Source: a virus
Virus record (IMG/VR): IMGVR_UViG_3300006071_000087
Location: 1-25,355 of that record
Length of the DNA: 25,355 nt
Strand: one strand, 5' to 3'
Below the pieces are notes generated by a model, which saw only the letters and a program-made list of their open reading frames with translations, had not been told where the DNA came from and did no database searches. Made by a program: the position numbers and the translations under genes. This document shows positions 1-7,991 of the stretch, piece after piece (positions within the stretch are counted from its first letter, which is position 1; each line of letters begins with the position of its first letter).

Positions 1-1
1 G

Positions 2-661
2 GCCAATCTTCAAACTCACTTCGATGTTGATATTGGGCGGTTACATTCATCACGCAATGTCTGGTATAGGACAAATCGTTTCATGGATGTCACAGGTAAG
101 GCCACACTAACCAAGGCAGAAAACGATAGACTGTCTGGTATTCTTTCACAGGCAGGTAATCTATTCAGACAAATACCTGCGGCACTACTAAACGAGATTG
201 CCTCTAACGATACATATCGTATTCCTATTATGACTTATTATAACCAAAAAGTCCGAGCAGGCGAACACATGGGTGCCGGTCATGTGAATGAAATCATCAA
301 GTTTGTTTCAGACAAGTATGATAAACAGATTGCCGATGCCAAGATGCCTGCTACAAAACAAAAAAGAACTATGGAAAAGAATAAGGTTGTTGGTTGGTAT
401 AAGAAGAATGCCGCTGGACTAAAAAACATATTCCAACTACAGAACCTATTCATAGATGCCAAGACAATGCTTATTCGCAAATTTGATGAGGTAAACGATA
501 TTGGAACTTTTCTACATACTCCGGATGGTGGATATAAAGTTACTACACCAGAAGGATATGTTGGTTGTCTTTCAGTTGATGGCCAAGCGTGGAAATTGGT
601 AGACAGGATGAACTTCTCAAGGTCCAATTTCCTTGCGCAAAAATCATGGAAGCCTAAATAG
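2..661 (+). CDS. DUF6267-like phage protein, 5' partial
   Basis: The frame is open from the first bases of the window, so the Met at 83 is internal and the true start lies upstream. About 219 residues are visible and the protein ends ..SWKPK. I see no catalytic motif. The Lys/Asn-rich sequence, with blocks such as [10 protein letters not shown] and [12 protein letters not shown], resembles conserved phage proteins that I recall as DUF6267, whose function is unknown. The stop codon lies inside the motif CTAAATAG (654-661), which is also the left arm of the homing-endonuclease leader. The gene is followed by a HAD phosphatase once the inserted endonuclease is discounted. The coding call is secure. 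The family name is from memory and uncertain. Confidence 0.8.
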   Translation, partial: ANLQTHFDVDIGRLHSSRNVWYRTNRFMDVTGKATLTKAENDRLSGILSQAGNLFRQIPAALLNEIASNDTYRIPIMTYYNQKVRAGEHMGAGHVNEIIKFVSDKYDKQIADAKMPATKQKRTMEKNKVVGWYKKNAAGLKNIFQLQNLFIDAKTMLIRKFDEVNDIGTFLHTPDGGYKVTTPEGYVGCLSVDGQAWKLVDRMNFSRSNFLAQKSWKPK

Positions 662-730
662 GATGTCCGTCACGGTGCGACAACACCCACGGACTCTAAT
701 ACTGTTTAGGAGTATCAGCATGTCTATTTA
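654..730 (+). promoter_or_regulatory. Structured leader of homing endonuclease, copy 1, with late-promoter-like CTAAATAG
   Basis: This is one of three related leaders. Proposed pairing: outer arm TAAATAG..ATG (655-665) with CATGTCTATTTA (719-730), containing one small asymmetric bulge; P2 GTCCGT (665-670) with ACGGAC (689-694); P3 GGTG (674-677) with CACC (684-687); then CTAA (696-699) with TTAG (706-709), and TACT (700-703) with AGTA (711-714). The last two overlap, so they are either a pseudoknot or alternative hairpins. The endonuclease ATG (720) sits in the outer arm and its TAGGAG ribosome site sits in the overlapping hairpins. CTAAATAG resembles the T4 late promoter TATAAATA. If transcription starts just downstream, the outer stem cannot form in late mRNA. 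Confidence 0.7.
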
Positions 731-1271
731 TTCACCCCACCATTATTATGTCTATGCTTATCTAAGAAAAGATGGTACACCTTATTACATAGGTAAGGGA
801 CAAAAACAGAGAGCATGGACTAAACACAGAACAGTTACAGTTCCAAAAGATAAATCAAAAATAGTTATTATGGAGTCCAATCTAACTGAAATAGGTGCTC
901 TTGCTTTAGAAAGAAGATACATTCGTTGGTATGGTCGTAAAGATAATGTTACAGGAATACTAATGAATAAAACTGATGGTGGTGAATCTACTTCCGGTTT
1001 TGTTGGTTCACCTGAAAGAAATGAAAAAATGCGTAAATCTATGAAGAATAGTTCTAAGCATAAAGAAGCAATGGAAAAAAGAAAACAAGATCCCGAATGG
1101 AAAAAGGCTCAAGCAGAAAGAGCAAGGCATGCCGCAAGAACAAGAGGTGAAAAGTGGATAAAAAGTCAGAGTGAATCGCACAAGGGTAAAATACCTTGGA
1201 ATAAAGGACTAACAAAAGAAACTGATGAAAGAGTGAAAAAATATATAGAGACCAGAGAAAAGAAAAAATGA
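720..1271 (+). CDS. Free-standing GIY-YIG homing endonuclease with NUMOD3-like C-terminus
   Basis: The 183-residue protein opens with the GIY-YIG core: YYVYAYL at residues 9-15 and PYYIGKG at about 21-27. The conserved Arg (RAW) and the [13 protein letters not shown] helix with the metal-binding Glu follow. The basic C-terminus has NUMOD3-like DNA-binding repeats ([11 protein letters not shown]). The ATG at 720 was chosen because the frame upstream is the structured leader, because AGGAG lies 5' of it, and because the paralogue at 11819 begins with the same MSIY. It lies between the DUF6267-like gene and the HAD gene and overlaps the latter by 4 nt (ATGA). Such enzymes cut intron-less alleles of a neighbouring site and spread by gene conversion. 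The target here is unknown. Confidence 0.92.
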   Translation: MSIYSPHHYYVYAYLRKDGTPYYIGKGQKQRAWTKHRTVTVPKDKSKIVIMESNLTEIGALALERRYIRWYGRKDNVTGILMNKTDGGESTSGFVGSPERNEKMRKSMKNSSKHKEAMEKRKQDPEWKKAQAERARHAARTRGEKWIKSQSESHKGKIPWNKGLTKETDERVKKYIETREKKK

Positions 1272-1873
1272 AAAAGTTTAAAACAAAAGTAGGTCAAGGT
1301 ACACTAAACATCTTTGATATTGACGATACGTTGTTTATGCCTAATGCCAAGACAAATGTTGTAAAAGACGGCAAGGTTGTTGCCCGTCTTTCATCCGAAG
1401 ATTTAAAACATTATAAACCAAAACCAGGTGAACGACTAGACTTTGGTGAATTTAGGTCTGGTAAGTATTTCCATGATAAAGCAGAACCTATTGAGAAGAT
1501 GATTAGACGGGCCCAGTTGGTTGTTGGTCATCAAGGCGCACACTCTCGTACCATTATCGTAACCGCAAGAGCAGACGTATCCGACAAAGATATGTTTCTC
1601 AAAAAGTTCCGTGACCATGGATTCCCTATTGACCAGGTTCATGTAGAACGTTCTGGTAATGTATTTGGTGGTGGTAATGCGGCACCATTATCTAAGGCTG
1701 TTGTTATTCGTAAGTATATTGACAGCGGTAAGTTCAACAAGATCCGAATGTGGGATGACCATGAAGGTAACCTAAATATGTTATTACAACTAGCAAAGTT
1801 ACACCCGGAGATAGATTTTGAAGCATACCTTGTCAACCCAAAAACCGGAGTCCCTTCCCGTTACGGAAAATAA
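1268..1873 (+). CDS. HAD-superfamily phosphatase-like protein
   Basis: The 201-residue protein has HAD motif I DIDDT at 17-21 (nucleophile D17, acid/base D19), motif II in TIIVTAR, a Lys in SKAVVIRKY, and motif IV in MWDDHEGN. All are in the right order for a phosphohydrolase or polynucleotide-phosphatase-like fold. It is followed by the nucleotidyltransferase/P-loop fusion, so a role in end-processing or nucleotide chemistry is plausible but is an inference. The start overlaps the homing endonuclease stop. The C-terminus may be truncated: the +1 frame after an AAAA run at about 1867-1870 stays open to 1943 and would add about 24 residues including LETIRRIVRKVREEE. See findings. Confidence 0.88.
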   Translation: MKKFKTKVGQGTLNIFDIDDTLFMPNAKTNVVKDGKVVARLSSEDLKHYKPKPGERLDFGEFRSGKYFHDKAEPIEKMIRRAQLVVGHQGAHSRTIIVTARADVSDKDMFLKKFRDHGFPIDQVHVERSGNVFGGGNAAPLSKAVVIRKYIDSGKFNKIRMWDDHEGNLNMLLQLAKLHPEIDFEAYLVNPKTGVPSRYGK

Positions 1874-1934
1874 ACCAGTATCAATACTGGAAACCATTAG
1901 ACGTATCGTGCGAAAGGTCCGAGAAGAAGAGAAA

Positions 1935-1942
1935 TATAAATA
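1935..1942 (+). promoter_or_regulatory. T4-type late promoter, TATAAATA
   Basis: An exact match to the T4 late promoter box TATAAATA lies 26 nt before the ATG of the next gene. A purine-rich ribosome site (GAGGGAGAG) sits between them. T4-family late genes use this box with gp55 and gp33 and the sliding clamp. The match is seen; the activity is inferred. Confidence 0.7.
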
Positions 1943-1967
1943 ACTTTAAACCCGCAGAGGGAGAGAT

Positions 1968-4004
1968 ATGAAAAAAATAGTATTCACATTTGGCCGTTAT
2001 AATCCACCGACCACAGGCCATGCAGAACTAATCCATTATGCCGTAAATTTGGCAAATAAAACTGGTGCTGATCACCGCATCTATACATCCCAATCACACG
2101 ACTCCTCCAAAAATCCACTATCACCAAAACAAAAGATGGCGTTTCTTCGTCAGATTTTCCCTGGTGTAAACTTTGTGGATGACCCTTCTATGAAGACCGC
2201 ATTTGCTATCTGTAAGAAACTGGCAGATGAAGGTTATGAAGATGTTACATTTGTGGTTGGTGATGACCGTGTCAATGAGTTTAGAACACAACTTGGCAAG
2301 TATGTTATGCCTAAGACTGCTAAAGGTTTTGATCCTAAAAAACATTATCCATTTAAGAAGTTCAAGGTTGTATCATCTGGTGCTAGAAAGCAGGGTATTT
2401 CTGGAACTGCTCTACGTGCCGCTGTTCGCAAGGGTGACTTTGCTACATTCGCCAAGTCATCGGCTGCCAAAGATAAAGCACTTGCTAGAAAAATCTTTAC
2501 AGCAACCAGAACACAACTAAAAGAATGGTATCTTAAAGAACAAACTAGTGCAATGTCTCGTAAAGAGTTCCATGAAAAACTAATGTCTTTTGTTGACTAC
2601 ACCTGTGCCCATCTTGGTATTGATGAGAAACCAAGAGTTCAGTATATGGGTTCAGATGAAAGTGGAGATAAGAATCCAGTAAACCAACCTTCATTTGCTT
2701 CTTACTCACCATCCGAAAAGTTGGTTAGGATTTCTACAAAGAACCGACATCCAATGGATATCTTCCGTTCGGTAGCACATGAGTTGGTTCACCACAAACA
2801 GAACCTCGATGGTCTCCTTGGTAAGAATATCAAAAAAGAAGGAGCAACAGGTTCCAAGATTGAGAACGAGGCCAACTCCGAGGCCGGCAAGGTTATGCGT
2901 TATTTTGGACAAGACAATCCATCCTACTTTGATATGACCTACGTTGGTGAAGAAAAGGCTATTATTCTTTCTGGTACACCTGGTTCTGGTAAAGATAAAA
3001 TCCTAAAAGAGGCCATTCTGCCATTTGGATTCACCGAGGTATCCGCAGATACTTTCCATAACCAGAAACTCCAAGGTGCTATTGTAGTGAATGGTGCTTC
3101 TGATTACCTTACAGTAAAGACAATCAAAGAGGCCTTGGAAATCCAAGGCTATGAAACTATTATGGTGTTTGTGAATACCAGCAACGAGGTATCCAAACAA
3201 CGAAATGAATCCAGAGCAACCAAAGGTGGTCGTGTAATCACCGAGGCAGTTCGCTTTGCCAAGTGGAAAGGTGCACAAGAGTCCCTTGACCGCTTTGACC
3301 AGTTATTTGAAAAGGTAATTGAGGTCAAGAATGACCTTGATCTAAACCTAAACGAAAATGTAATCAAAGAAACATATGATAAACTAATTCATTCTGTTTC
3401 AAAAGAAATCGCAGAGTTTGCTTTGAATGAGGCAGATAAGCGATTTGAAAAAATGCTAAACGAGGTTGGTGGTGCTGGTAACTGGGGCACACAGCAACTT
3501 ACAGACAAATATAAACTAGACACGCCAGGCCAAGAACCTGGTAAGTTCGCAACTATGAAAGTATTAAAATTGAATAACAAAATGAGAAAAGAAGAAAAAC
3601 CTTCACCTTTAGATCCAAGAAACCAGAATCCTGGTCCTATTGGTGGTGATAGAGTAGGAGACGAAGCTGGTATGCCTAAAGGTCCTGGTTTCGGTGATAA
3701 CCAAAGTTTAGATTTCACCGGTGTAAACGGTGCCAATAGCAAGCAGATTGACCGTTGGATGGTGAAAGAAGAAACACGAAGAAGGTTCAAGGCAAAGTAT
3801 GGTGCCTTGGCCGACAAGAAACTTAAAGAAGTTGCCGATAGATTGAAGAAAGAAAGTTTGGATGACCCATATTCTGGAACTATGGCTTCGGCATCTGCTA
3901 CTGGTGGTCCTCCAGAAGATGTAAGACCTGATGCAAAAGCAGAAGATGAAAAAACATCATTATTTAAAAAACAGAAATATAAGAAAAAGAAATATACTAA
4001 ATAG
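1968..4004 (+). CDS. Multidomain protein: nucleotidyltransferase + HExxH metallopeptidase-like + P-loop kinase
   Basis: The 678-residue protein has at least three modules. Residues 1 to about 190 form a cytidylyltransferase-like nucleotidyltransferase: FTFGRYNPPTTGH near the start carries the T/HxGH signature and ISGTALR at about 144-150 is the ISSTxxR-type motif. Residues about 200-320 carry a zinc peptidase motif HELVHH (about 270-275) with a likely third ligand in NEANSEAG. Residues about 330-460 carry a Walker A SGTPGSGKD and a zeta-toxin/AAA_33-like kinase pattern (VSADTF, VFVNTSNEVSKQRN, GGRVI). The last 180 residues are Gly/Pro/Lys-rich and probably flexible. A late promoter lies 26 nt upstream. 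Individual domains are well supported; the substrate and the purpose of the fusion are unknown. Confidence 0.9.
   Translation: MKKIVFTFGRYNPPTTGHAELIHYAVNLANKTGADHRIYTSQSHDSSKNPLSPKQKMAFLRQIFPGVNFVDDPSMKTAFAICKKLADEGYEDVTFVVGDDRVNEFRTQLGKYVMPKTAKGFDPKKHYPFKKFKVVSSGARKQGISGTALRAAVRKGDFATFAKSSAAKDKALARKIFTATRTQLKEWYLKEQTSAMSRKEFHEKLMSFVDYTCAHLGIDEKPRVQYMGSDESGDKNPVNQPSFASYSPSEKLVRISTKNRHPMDIFRSVAHELVHHKQNLDGLLGKNIKKEGATGSKIENEANSEAGKVMRYFGQDNPSYFDMTYVGEEKAIILSGTPGSGKDKILKEAILPFGFTEVSADTFHNQKLQGAIVVNGASDYLTVKTIKEALEIQGYETIMVFVNTSNEVSKQRNESRATKGGRVITEAVRFAKWKGAQESLDRFDQLFEKVIEVKNDLDLNLNENVIKETYDKLIHSVSKEIAEFALNEADKRFEKMLNEVGGAGNWGTQQLTDKYKLDTPGQEPGKFATMKVLKLNNKMRKEEKPSPLDPRNQNPGPIGGDRVGDEAGMPKGPGFGDNQSLDFTGVNGANSKQIDRWMVKEETRRRFKAKYGALADKKLKEVADRLKKESLDDPYSGTMASASATGGPPEDVRPDAKAEDEKTSLFKKQKYKKKKYTK
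3997..4004 (+). promoter_or_regulatory. Late-promoter-like CTAAATAG
   Basis: The octamer overlaps the Lys-stop end of the fusion gene and precedes the structural gene at 4055 by 50 nt. The same octamer stands at the start of all three homing-endonuclease leaders (654, 11753, 22639). It differs from T4 TATAAATA at the first bases, so it is a candidate variant late promoter. The position fits, but no activity can be shown from sequence. Confidence 0.45.
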
Positions 4005-4054
4005 TAGGAACATTTTATATTATCCGACTAGGACAACTTTCAAAGGAAACTAAC

Positions 4055-5524
4055 ATGGTATTCTCTAACAAATTTAACTCAAAGAAAGCAGACCCTTTGG
4101 TGGAAGCCGCCAAAGCCGCTATGGAACTAGGCCAGAAGCGCCGCGAAGCAATCAACGCCGTCAACGAAGAGTTCGGCGTATTCAATCGCAACGCAGTTGT
4201 CCGCGAACACCTTGCCGCATATGATGCTCGTATTGAAGAAGTCTATAAAGGCATGATGGCAGGCAATCTTACAGAAGGCAAAAAACTTGCTGACAAAGAC
4301 TATGACAAAGACGGCAAGATTGAATCTCCAAAAGACGAAGTATGGGGTTCACGCTTCCGTGCTGCTAAGGCTGCTGGCAAGATGGAAGAGGGATCACAAT
4401 GGCGCAAACCAGGCCGTGAAGGTAAGACTTGGGGTACCGACTCATCAGAAGATCGTGAAGACGGACATGAAACTAAGTTTCAACTAAACAAAAAAGGTAA
4501 GATCAGTGATGGTCCGAATAAAGATGTGTTGGCTCACAGAAAAGATCCAGATAAATGGTACAGTAAAGCACAGCAGAAAAAGCACGGTGTTGATCTAAAA
4601 AGTCAGATCAAAAACCAAATCGGTAAGCATACAAAACCAAATCTACCAGAAGAGATTGATTACTCTGCTCCAGACCGTGCTGCTGTTACAAAAGATAACA
4701 AACCAGTTGTTTCAACTACAGCACCAAAAGCAGACACATCAGGTCCATCTGCCGCAGATAAAGCAGGTCTTGCTGCTAAAATCGGTGCTATGAGAGAAGC
4801 AAAGTTGGATGAAGTCTCAAAAAAACTTGCTATCAAGGCCTATAAAAAATCACAAGATAATCTTGATAATGGCCAGGTATCCGATTATCATTGGGCCGGC
4901 AAAACATCAGATAGACTCCGCAAACATCTTGAACGTAAGCAGGGTAAGAACGAAAAGCCAGGTCGCGGTGAAGGACGGTCAAGAATAAAAGGTAATGATG
5001 GTCATTCAGGTCGTTCAGAATACTCAACACCAACAAAGTCTGGTAAATATAATAAGACTACACAAAAATCTTGGGCAAAACAGACATCTGCCAAGATTGA
5101 GCGTGAACGTGGTCGTCCAAAACCGCATCTACCAGAAGAACACCTCGATGAGGCAGTTTCACGCAAGCATTTCCAGCAGGTCGCAGACCTAATCAAAGGT
5201 CATGAGTCCCAAGAAAAGAGAAATGAACTTGCTACACATCACGCAGGTATCTTCGCAAAGCAGAATCCTCGTTTTGACCATGGCCGTTTCCATAAGGCTG
5301 CTGGTTCAACTGCACACGAAGCACCTAAGAAAATGGAAGAGGCAGCATATTCAGCAAAGGCTGGTCGTGCTGGTAAAGACCTCGGCAAACCAGACAAAAT
5401 GTTCTCAAAGATTGCCAAGAAAGCCGGTAAAGAATATGGTTCAGAAGAAAAAGGTAAGAAGGTAGCAGGTGCTATCCTTGCCAAGATCCGTGCAAAGCAT
5501 ATGAAGGAAGAACAGTCTTTTTAA
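4055..5524 (+). CDS. Modular Lys-rich virion or prohead-core protein
   Basis: The 489-residue, very hydrophilic protein is built from linear modules. They are an Ala-rich N-terminal helix region; an EF-hand-like DYDKDGKIE followed by VWGSRFRAAKAAGK at about 86-110; a KKLAIKAYKKSQDN block; a VSRKHFQQVADLIK...RFDHGRFHKAAG block at about 368-420; and a C-terminal AGKDLGKP..KVAGAILAKIR block. These recur in marine myophage structural proteins as I recall them. LTE, LPEE and LPEEH sites match the (L/I)xE consensus of T4 prohead protease gp21, so cleavage during head maturation is possible. AAGGA precedes the ATG. The reading frame ends at TCT TTT TAA in a T run, and the -1 frame runs on into the next gene (see findings). 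Confidence 0.85.
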   Translation: MVFSNKFNSKKADPLVEAAKAAMELGQKRREAINAVNEEFGVFNRNAVVREHLAAYDARIEEVYKGMMAGNLTEGKKLADKDYDKDGKIESPKDEVWGSRFRAAKAAGKMEEGSQWRKPGREGKTWGTDSSEDREDGHETKFQLNKKGKISDGPNKDVLAHRKDPDKWYSKAQQKKHGVDLKSQIKNQIGKHTKPNLPEEIDYSAPDRAAVTKDNKPVVSTTAPKADTSGPSAADKAGLAAKIGAMREAKLDEVSKKLAIKAYKKSQDNLDNGQVSDYHWAGKTSDRLRKHLERKQGKNEKPGRGEGRSRIKGNDGHSGRSEYSTPTKSGKYNKTTQKSWAKQTSAKIERERGRPKPHLPEEHLDEAVSRKHFQQVADLIKGHESQEKRNELATHHAGIFAKQNPRFDHGRFHKAAGSTAHEAPKKMEEAAYSAKAGRAGKDLGKPDKMFSKIAKKAGKEYGSEEKGKKVAGAILAKIRAKHMKEEQSF

Positions 5525-5556
5525 ACGCACAGGCAACTGGTAAGTCGGTAAATGAG

Positions 5557-6453
5557 ATGAAATCTTCTTTTAAGGACTTGTTTGATACAATGTTTTCTAA
5601 ACAGGGCCTAGATTATGCCGCTGATGCTGTTGGCAAAGCTGCAAAATCATATAGCGATTATTCTCATGCCGCAGTTAAAAAAGCAGGTTTTAAACCAGAC
5701 ACAACAGAACCTTTGTCAAAACCTGCTCCAACAAACAAAACTGCACCAACTACCAAATCATCATACACCTCTAAACCAGGTGTTGTGTCTAAAGCTGAAT
5801 TGGATGATTTCAGAAAATTCAATCCAGGTGCAACACTCGGTCAGTATATGAACGCAATTAAAGGTAAAACTGCTGTAAAAGGTGGTGCTAATGACCCAAC
5901 ATCTGCTAATTTCAAAGCAGATAAGTCACAAGGTGATACTAAGTGGAATCCAGATGATATAAAAGTTTCATCTTCAGGAACTTCTGTACCGGAACCCGCA
6001 CAATCTCCAAAACCAGAACCTGCACAGACACCAACACCACCTTCAAGACCGGCTGATTTGGACGTTAAGGCATCGGTTAAGACAGAACCGGACCAGAATA
6101 AATCAACTGCACCTGGTGTTCCGTCAGTACCAGCACCTAAACCTACTACACCAGCACCGGCTGCACCAACACCAGCACCTATTCCACCGAAGAGACCGTC
6201 TGGTTTAAGTGAAGGAATAAATAAGGTACCTTCACAAAAGGGATCAAACAATCAGGGTAGCGGTACACTCGGTGCCCTTGAACATCGTTATGGATCATCC
6301 AAAAAGTTGGCACAGGAAGCAACTAAGGTTGCCTTGCAGAAATCAACCGATCAAAAGATGCTAAACCCTGGCAAAACTGCCACAGGTCAACCAGCGGATC
6401 CAATTGAAGTAAACCCTGTTAAAGCAGGGATGCAACAACAATCTGTAAATTAA
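5557..6453 (+). CDS. Pro/Thr/Ala-rich low-complexity phage protein
   Basis: The 298-residue protein has an ordered-looking N-terminus (SSFKDLFDTMFSKQ, DFRKFNPGATLGQYMNAIKG) around a disordered Pro/Ala/Thr region with runs such as TPAPAAPTPAPIPPKRP. No enzyme motif is seen. It lies between presumed structural genes, so a virion or tail-fibre-linker role is a guess. The ATG at 5557 lacks a good ribosome site (only GGTAA and GAG upstream), unlike its neighbours. The same frame is open without a stop back across the end of the previous gene. Either translational coupling or a frameshift joining the two genes would explain this. Confidence 0.75.
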   Translation: MKSSFKDLFDTMFSKQGLDYAADAVGKAAKSYSDYSHAAVKKAGFKPDTTEPLSKPAPTNKTAPTTKSSYTSKPGVVSKAELDDFRKFNPGATLGQYMNAIKGKTAVKGGANDPTSANFKADKSQGDTKWNPDDIKVSSSGTSVPEPAQSPKPEPAQTPTPPSRPADLDVKASVKTEPDQNKSTAPGVPSVPAPKPTTPAPAAPTPAPIPPKRPSGLSEGINKVPSQKGSNNQGSGTLGALEHRYGSSKKLAQEATKVALQKSTDQKMLNPGKTATGQPADPIEVNPVKAGMQQQSVN

Positions 6454-6479
6454 ACCTATCATAGAGAAGGAAAACTAAA

Positions 6480-7127
6480 ATGCCATTATGGGGAACTTAT
6501 AATAATGCTGCTAACTCAGATTTTGCAGCAGTCATTCAAATGGGTATGCCAGTAAATGAGGCAAACGCCGCACTAATCTTTGAGAATGATACAGCAGGTG
6601 CCGTTGGCCCACATCTAAATCCAAACGTCATCTACGGTCAGTTTGGTGTTTCTGCACAAGAAATCCAAGCTAGCCCAACAGGTCATGGTTATCATGCTGG
6701 TTGGGTTCTTCGTAAAGAAGGTACAGGCGGCCGCGCAGGACGTGTAACATATGAAACACTTGTTGCTACAAATTCAATTCCTGGTGATGGAAGCAATGAT
6801 GGCCTCTGGTTCCCAGACTATACATTGAGAATTGTTACACAACCAGTAAGCAGCACAATGAATGGTGCTCCACAGAATGTTACTTTCACCGTTGCTGCTT
6901 CATCTACACCAGCAGGTGCTACACTATCTTATCAGTGGCAGGTAAACACTGGTACATCATGGACCAACGTTACAGGTTCTGCTGGCAAGTATTACAACCC
7001 AACATCTGCTACATTTACTGCTAACAACAAGACTGCAAATGGTAACACCTTCCAGTGTGTTGTTTCGGCCGCAAACTCAAATACTGTAACCTCAACAAGC
7101 GCAACAGTTATTTGGTATACACCATAA
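6480..7127 (+). CDS. Putative head-decoration or structural protein with C-terminal Ig-like domain
   Basis: The 215-residue protein has an N-terminal domain (MPLWGTYNNAANSDF...GHAGWVLRKEGTGGRAGRV-type pattern, residues about 1-115) seen in small structural proteins of marine myophages. The C-terminal part (about 118-213) looks like an Ig-like beta-sandwich: QPVSS..., YQWQVNTG..W, YYNPTSA and FQCVVSA are typical Ig-like strands. It has a strong ribosome site (GAAGGA) and a Thr/Ala/Asn-rich composition typical of exposed virion proteins. Ig-like domains on phage heads often bind host or environmental glycans. That role is inference. Confidence 0.8.
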   Translation: MPLWGTYNNAANSDFAAVIQMGMPVNEANAALIFENDTAGAVGPHLNPNVIYGQFGVSAQEIQASPTGHGYHAGWVLRKEGTGGRAGRVTYETLVATNSIPGDGSNDGLWFPDYTLRIVTQPVSSTMNGAPQNVTFTVAASSTPAGATLSYQWQVNTGTSWTNVTGSAGKYYNPTSATFTANNKTANGNTFQCVVSAANSNTVTSTSATVIWYTP

Positions 7128-7145
7128 TAAAGAAGGATATCCACT

Positions 7146-7985
7146 ATGAAAAGTTTTAAGTCATTTATTAGTGAGGAAGTCCTTCCAACTGCAAATGTAG
7201 AGAATGGCAACTTTGACCTAGAAAACGATGCAGTTCGTTCCGAGGTTAATGCCATTCTTGCTGGCATCTGTAGCCGTTCACATATTACACCTTACATTAC
7301 ACTGCGTAAGATTTCTAAGGCCCTTGCCTACTTTAGCATTATCCTTCCAAAGAGAACATTTTTGGAAGGTGATAAAGGTGTAGAGGTCTATGAGATTAGA
7401 CAGTTTGGTGAAAAGATGGGTATGAGCGACCAAGGTGAGTTTATTCGTGAAGTGCCAGTTCAGTATCATCTATTCTTCCAATATACACAGATTATGGGTA
7501 TGTTTTTATGTGTTGCTAAGGTTGTTGATAAAGCAGAACTAGACAAAATGCTTGATACAGCCGAGATGACCATGAAAGAATGTTGGGATAAAGTAACACA
7601 GAGCCAGAGAAGTGCTGTTAAAGAACCAATGCATACCGATGGTAACAATGGTTCTCCAAGTACCAAACAGGCTATGGATACATCTGAAAGAACAAAAGAT
7701 AAGAAACTTGCTAATGGTAAGTTAGATAAAGAATGGCCTGCTGTTGTTAAGGAAGATGAAGACCTTGACGAAGGTCTGACACCTGTAAAGAAATCATATG
7801 CTATGAAAAAAATGAAGAAGAAGGTTTCTACCGCAGTTAAGCAGGGTCTTGGTATTGGTAAAGAAAAATCTGATACCGTTCTTGTAACAAACAAGGGTGA
7901 TCCACATGCTGCTACAGGTGGTGGAGTTCATCGTATTAGAAAAGATAAATACGATCCATCAAAACACAACTTGGCATCTGAATAA
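7146..7985 (+). CDS. Probable internal head protein with T4-like capsid-targeting N-terminus
   Basis: The 279-residue protein begins MKSFKSFISEE. This closely matches the T4 internal-protein capsid-targeting sequence MKTYQEFIAE, which gp21 cleaves after an (I/L)xE site (here ISE). Residues about 25-150 form a compact hydrophobic domain (ITPYITLRKISKALAYFSIILPKRTFLEG). The tail (about 170-279) is charged and probably disordered, with a basic KKMKKKVSTAVK stretch. The ribosome site AGAAGGAT is well placed. The domain resembles conserved phage proteins of unknown function. The targeting call rests on the N-terminal resemblance and on the structural neighbourhood. Confidence 0.82.
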   Translation: MKSFKSFISEEVLPTANVENGNFDLENDAVRSEVNAILAGICSRSHITPYITLRKISKALAYFSIILPKRTFLEGDKGVEVYEIRQFGEKMGMSDQGEFIREVPVQYHLFFQYTQIMGMFLCVAKVVDKAELDKMLDTAEMTMKECWDKVTQSQRSAVKEPMHTDGNNGSPSTKQAMDTSERTKDKKLANGKLDKEWPAVVKEDEDLDEGLTPVKKSYAMKKMKKKVSTAVKQGLGIGKEKSDTVLVTNKGDPHAATGGGVHRIRKDKYDPSKHNLASE

Positions 7986-7991
7986 AATGTA

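Noticed and set aside
280-627. Long antisense reading frames (for example 280-627, 3389-3817 and 5841-6251 on the - strand)
   Set aside because: They mirror well-supported + strand genes, have no ribosome sites and show no recognisable domains.
654-730. Homing leader as a known self-cleaving ribozyme or group I intron fragment
   Set aside because: I could not find the hammerhead or twister core sequences or a group I P3-P7 core. The element is too short for an intron. A database search would be needed to be certain.
1875-1890. Small hairpin CCAGTATCAATACTGG after the HAD gene as a terminator
   Set aside because: The stem is short and not followed by a T run, and the segment may be coding in the +1 frame.
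5518-5527. TTTAAAC as a canonical -1 slippery heptamer
   Set aside because: The heptamer is in phase with the downstream frame, not with the upstream gene, so it cannot act in the canonical way. Only simple T-run slippage at the stop remains.
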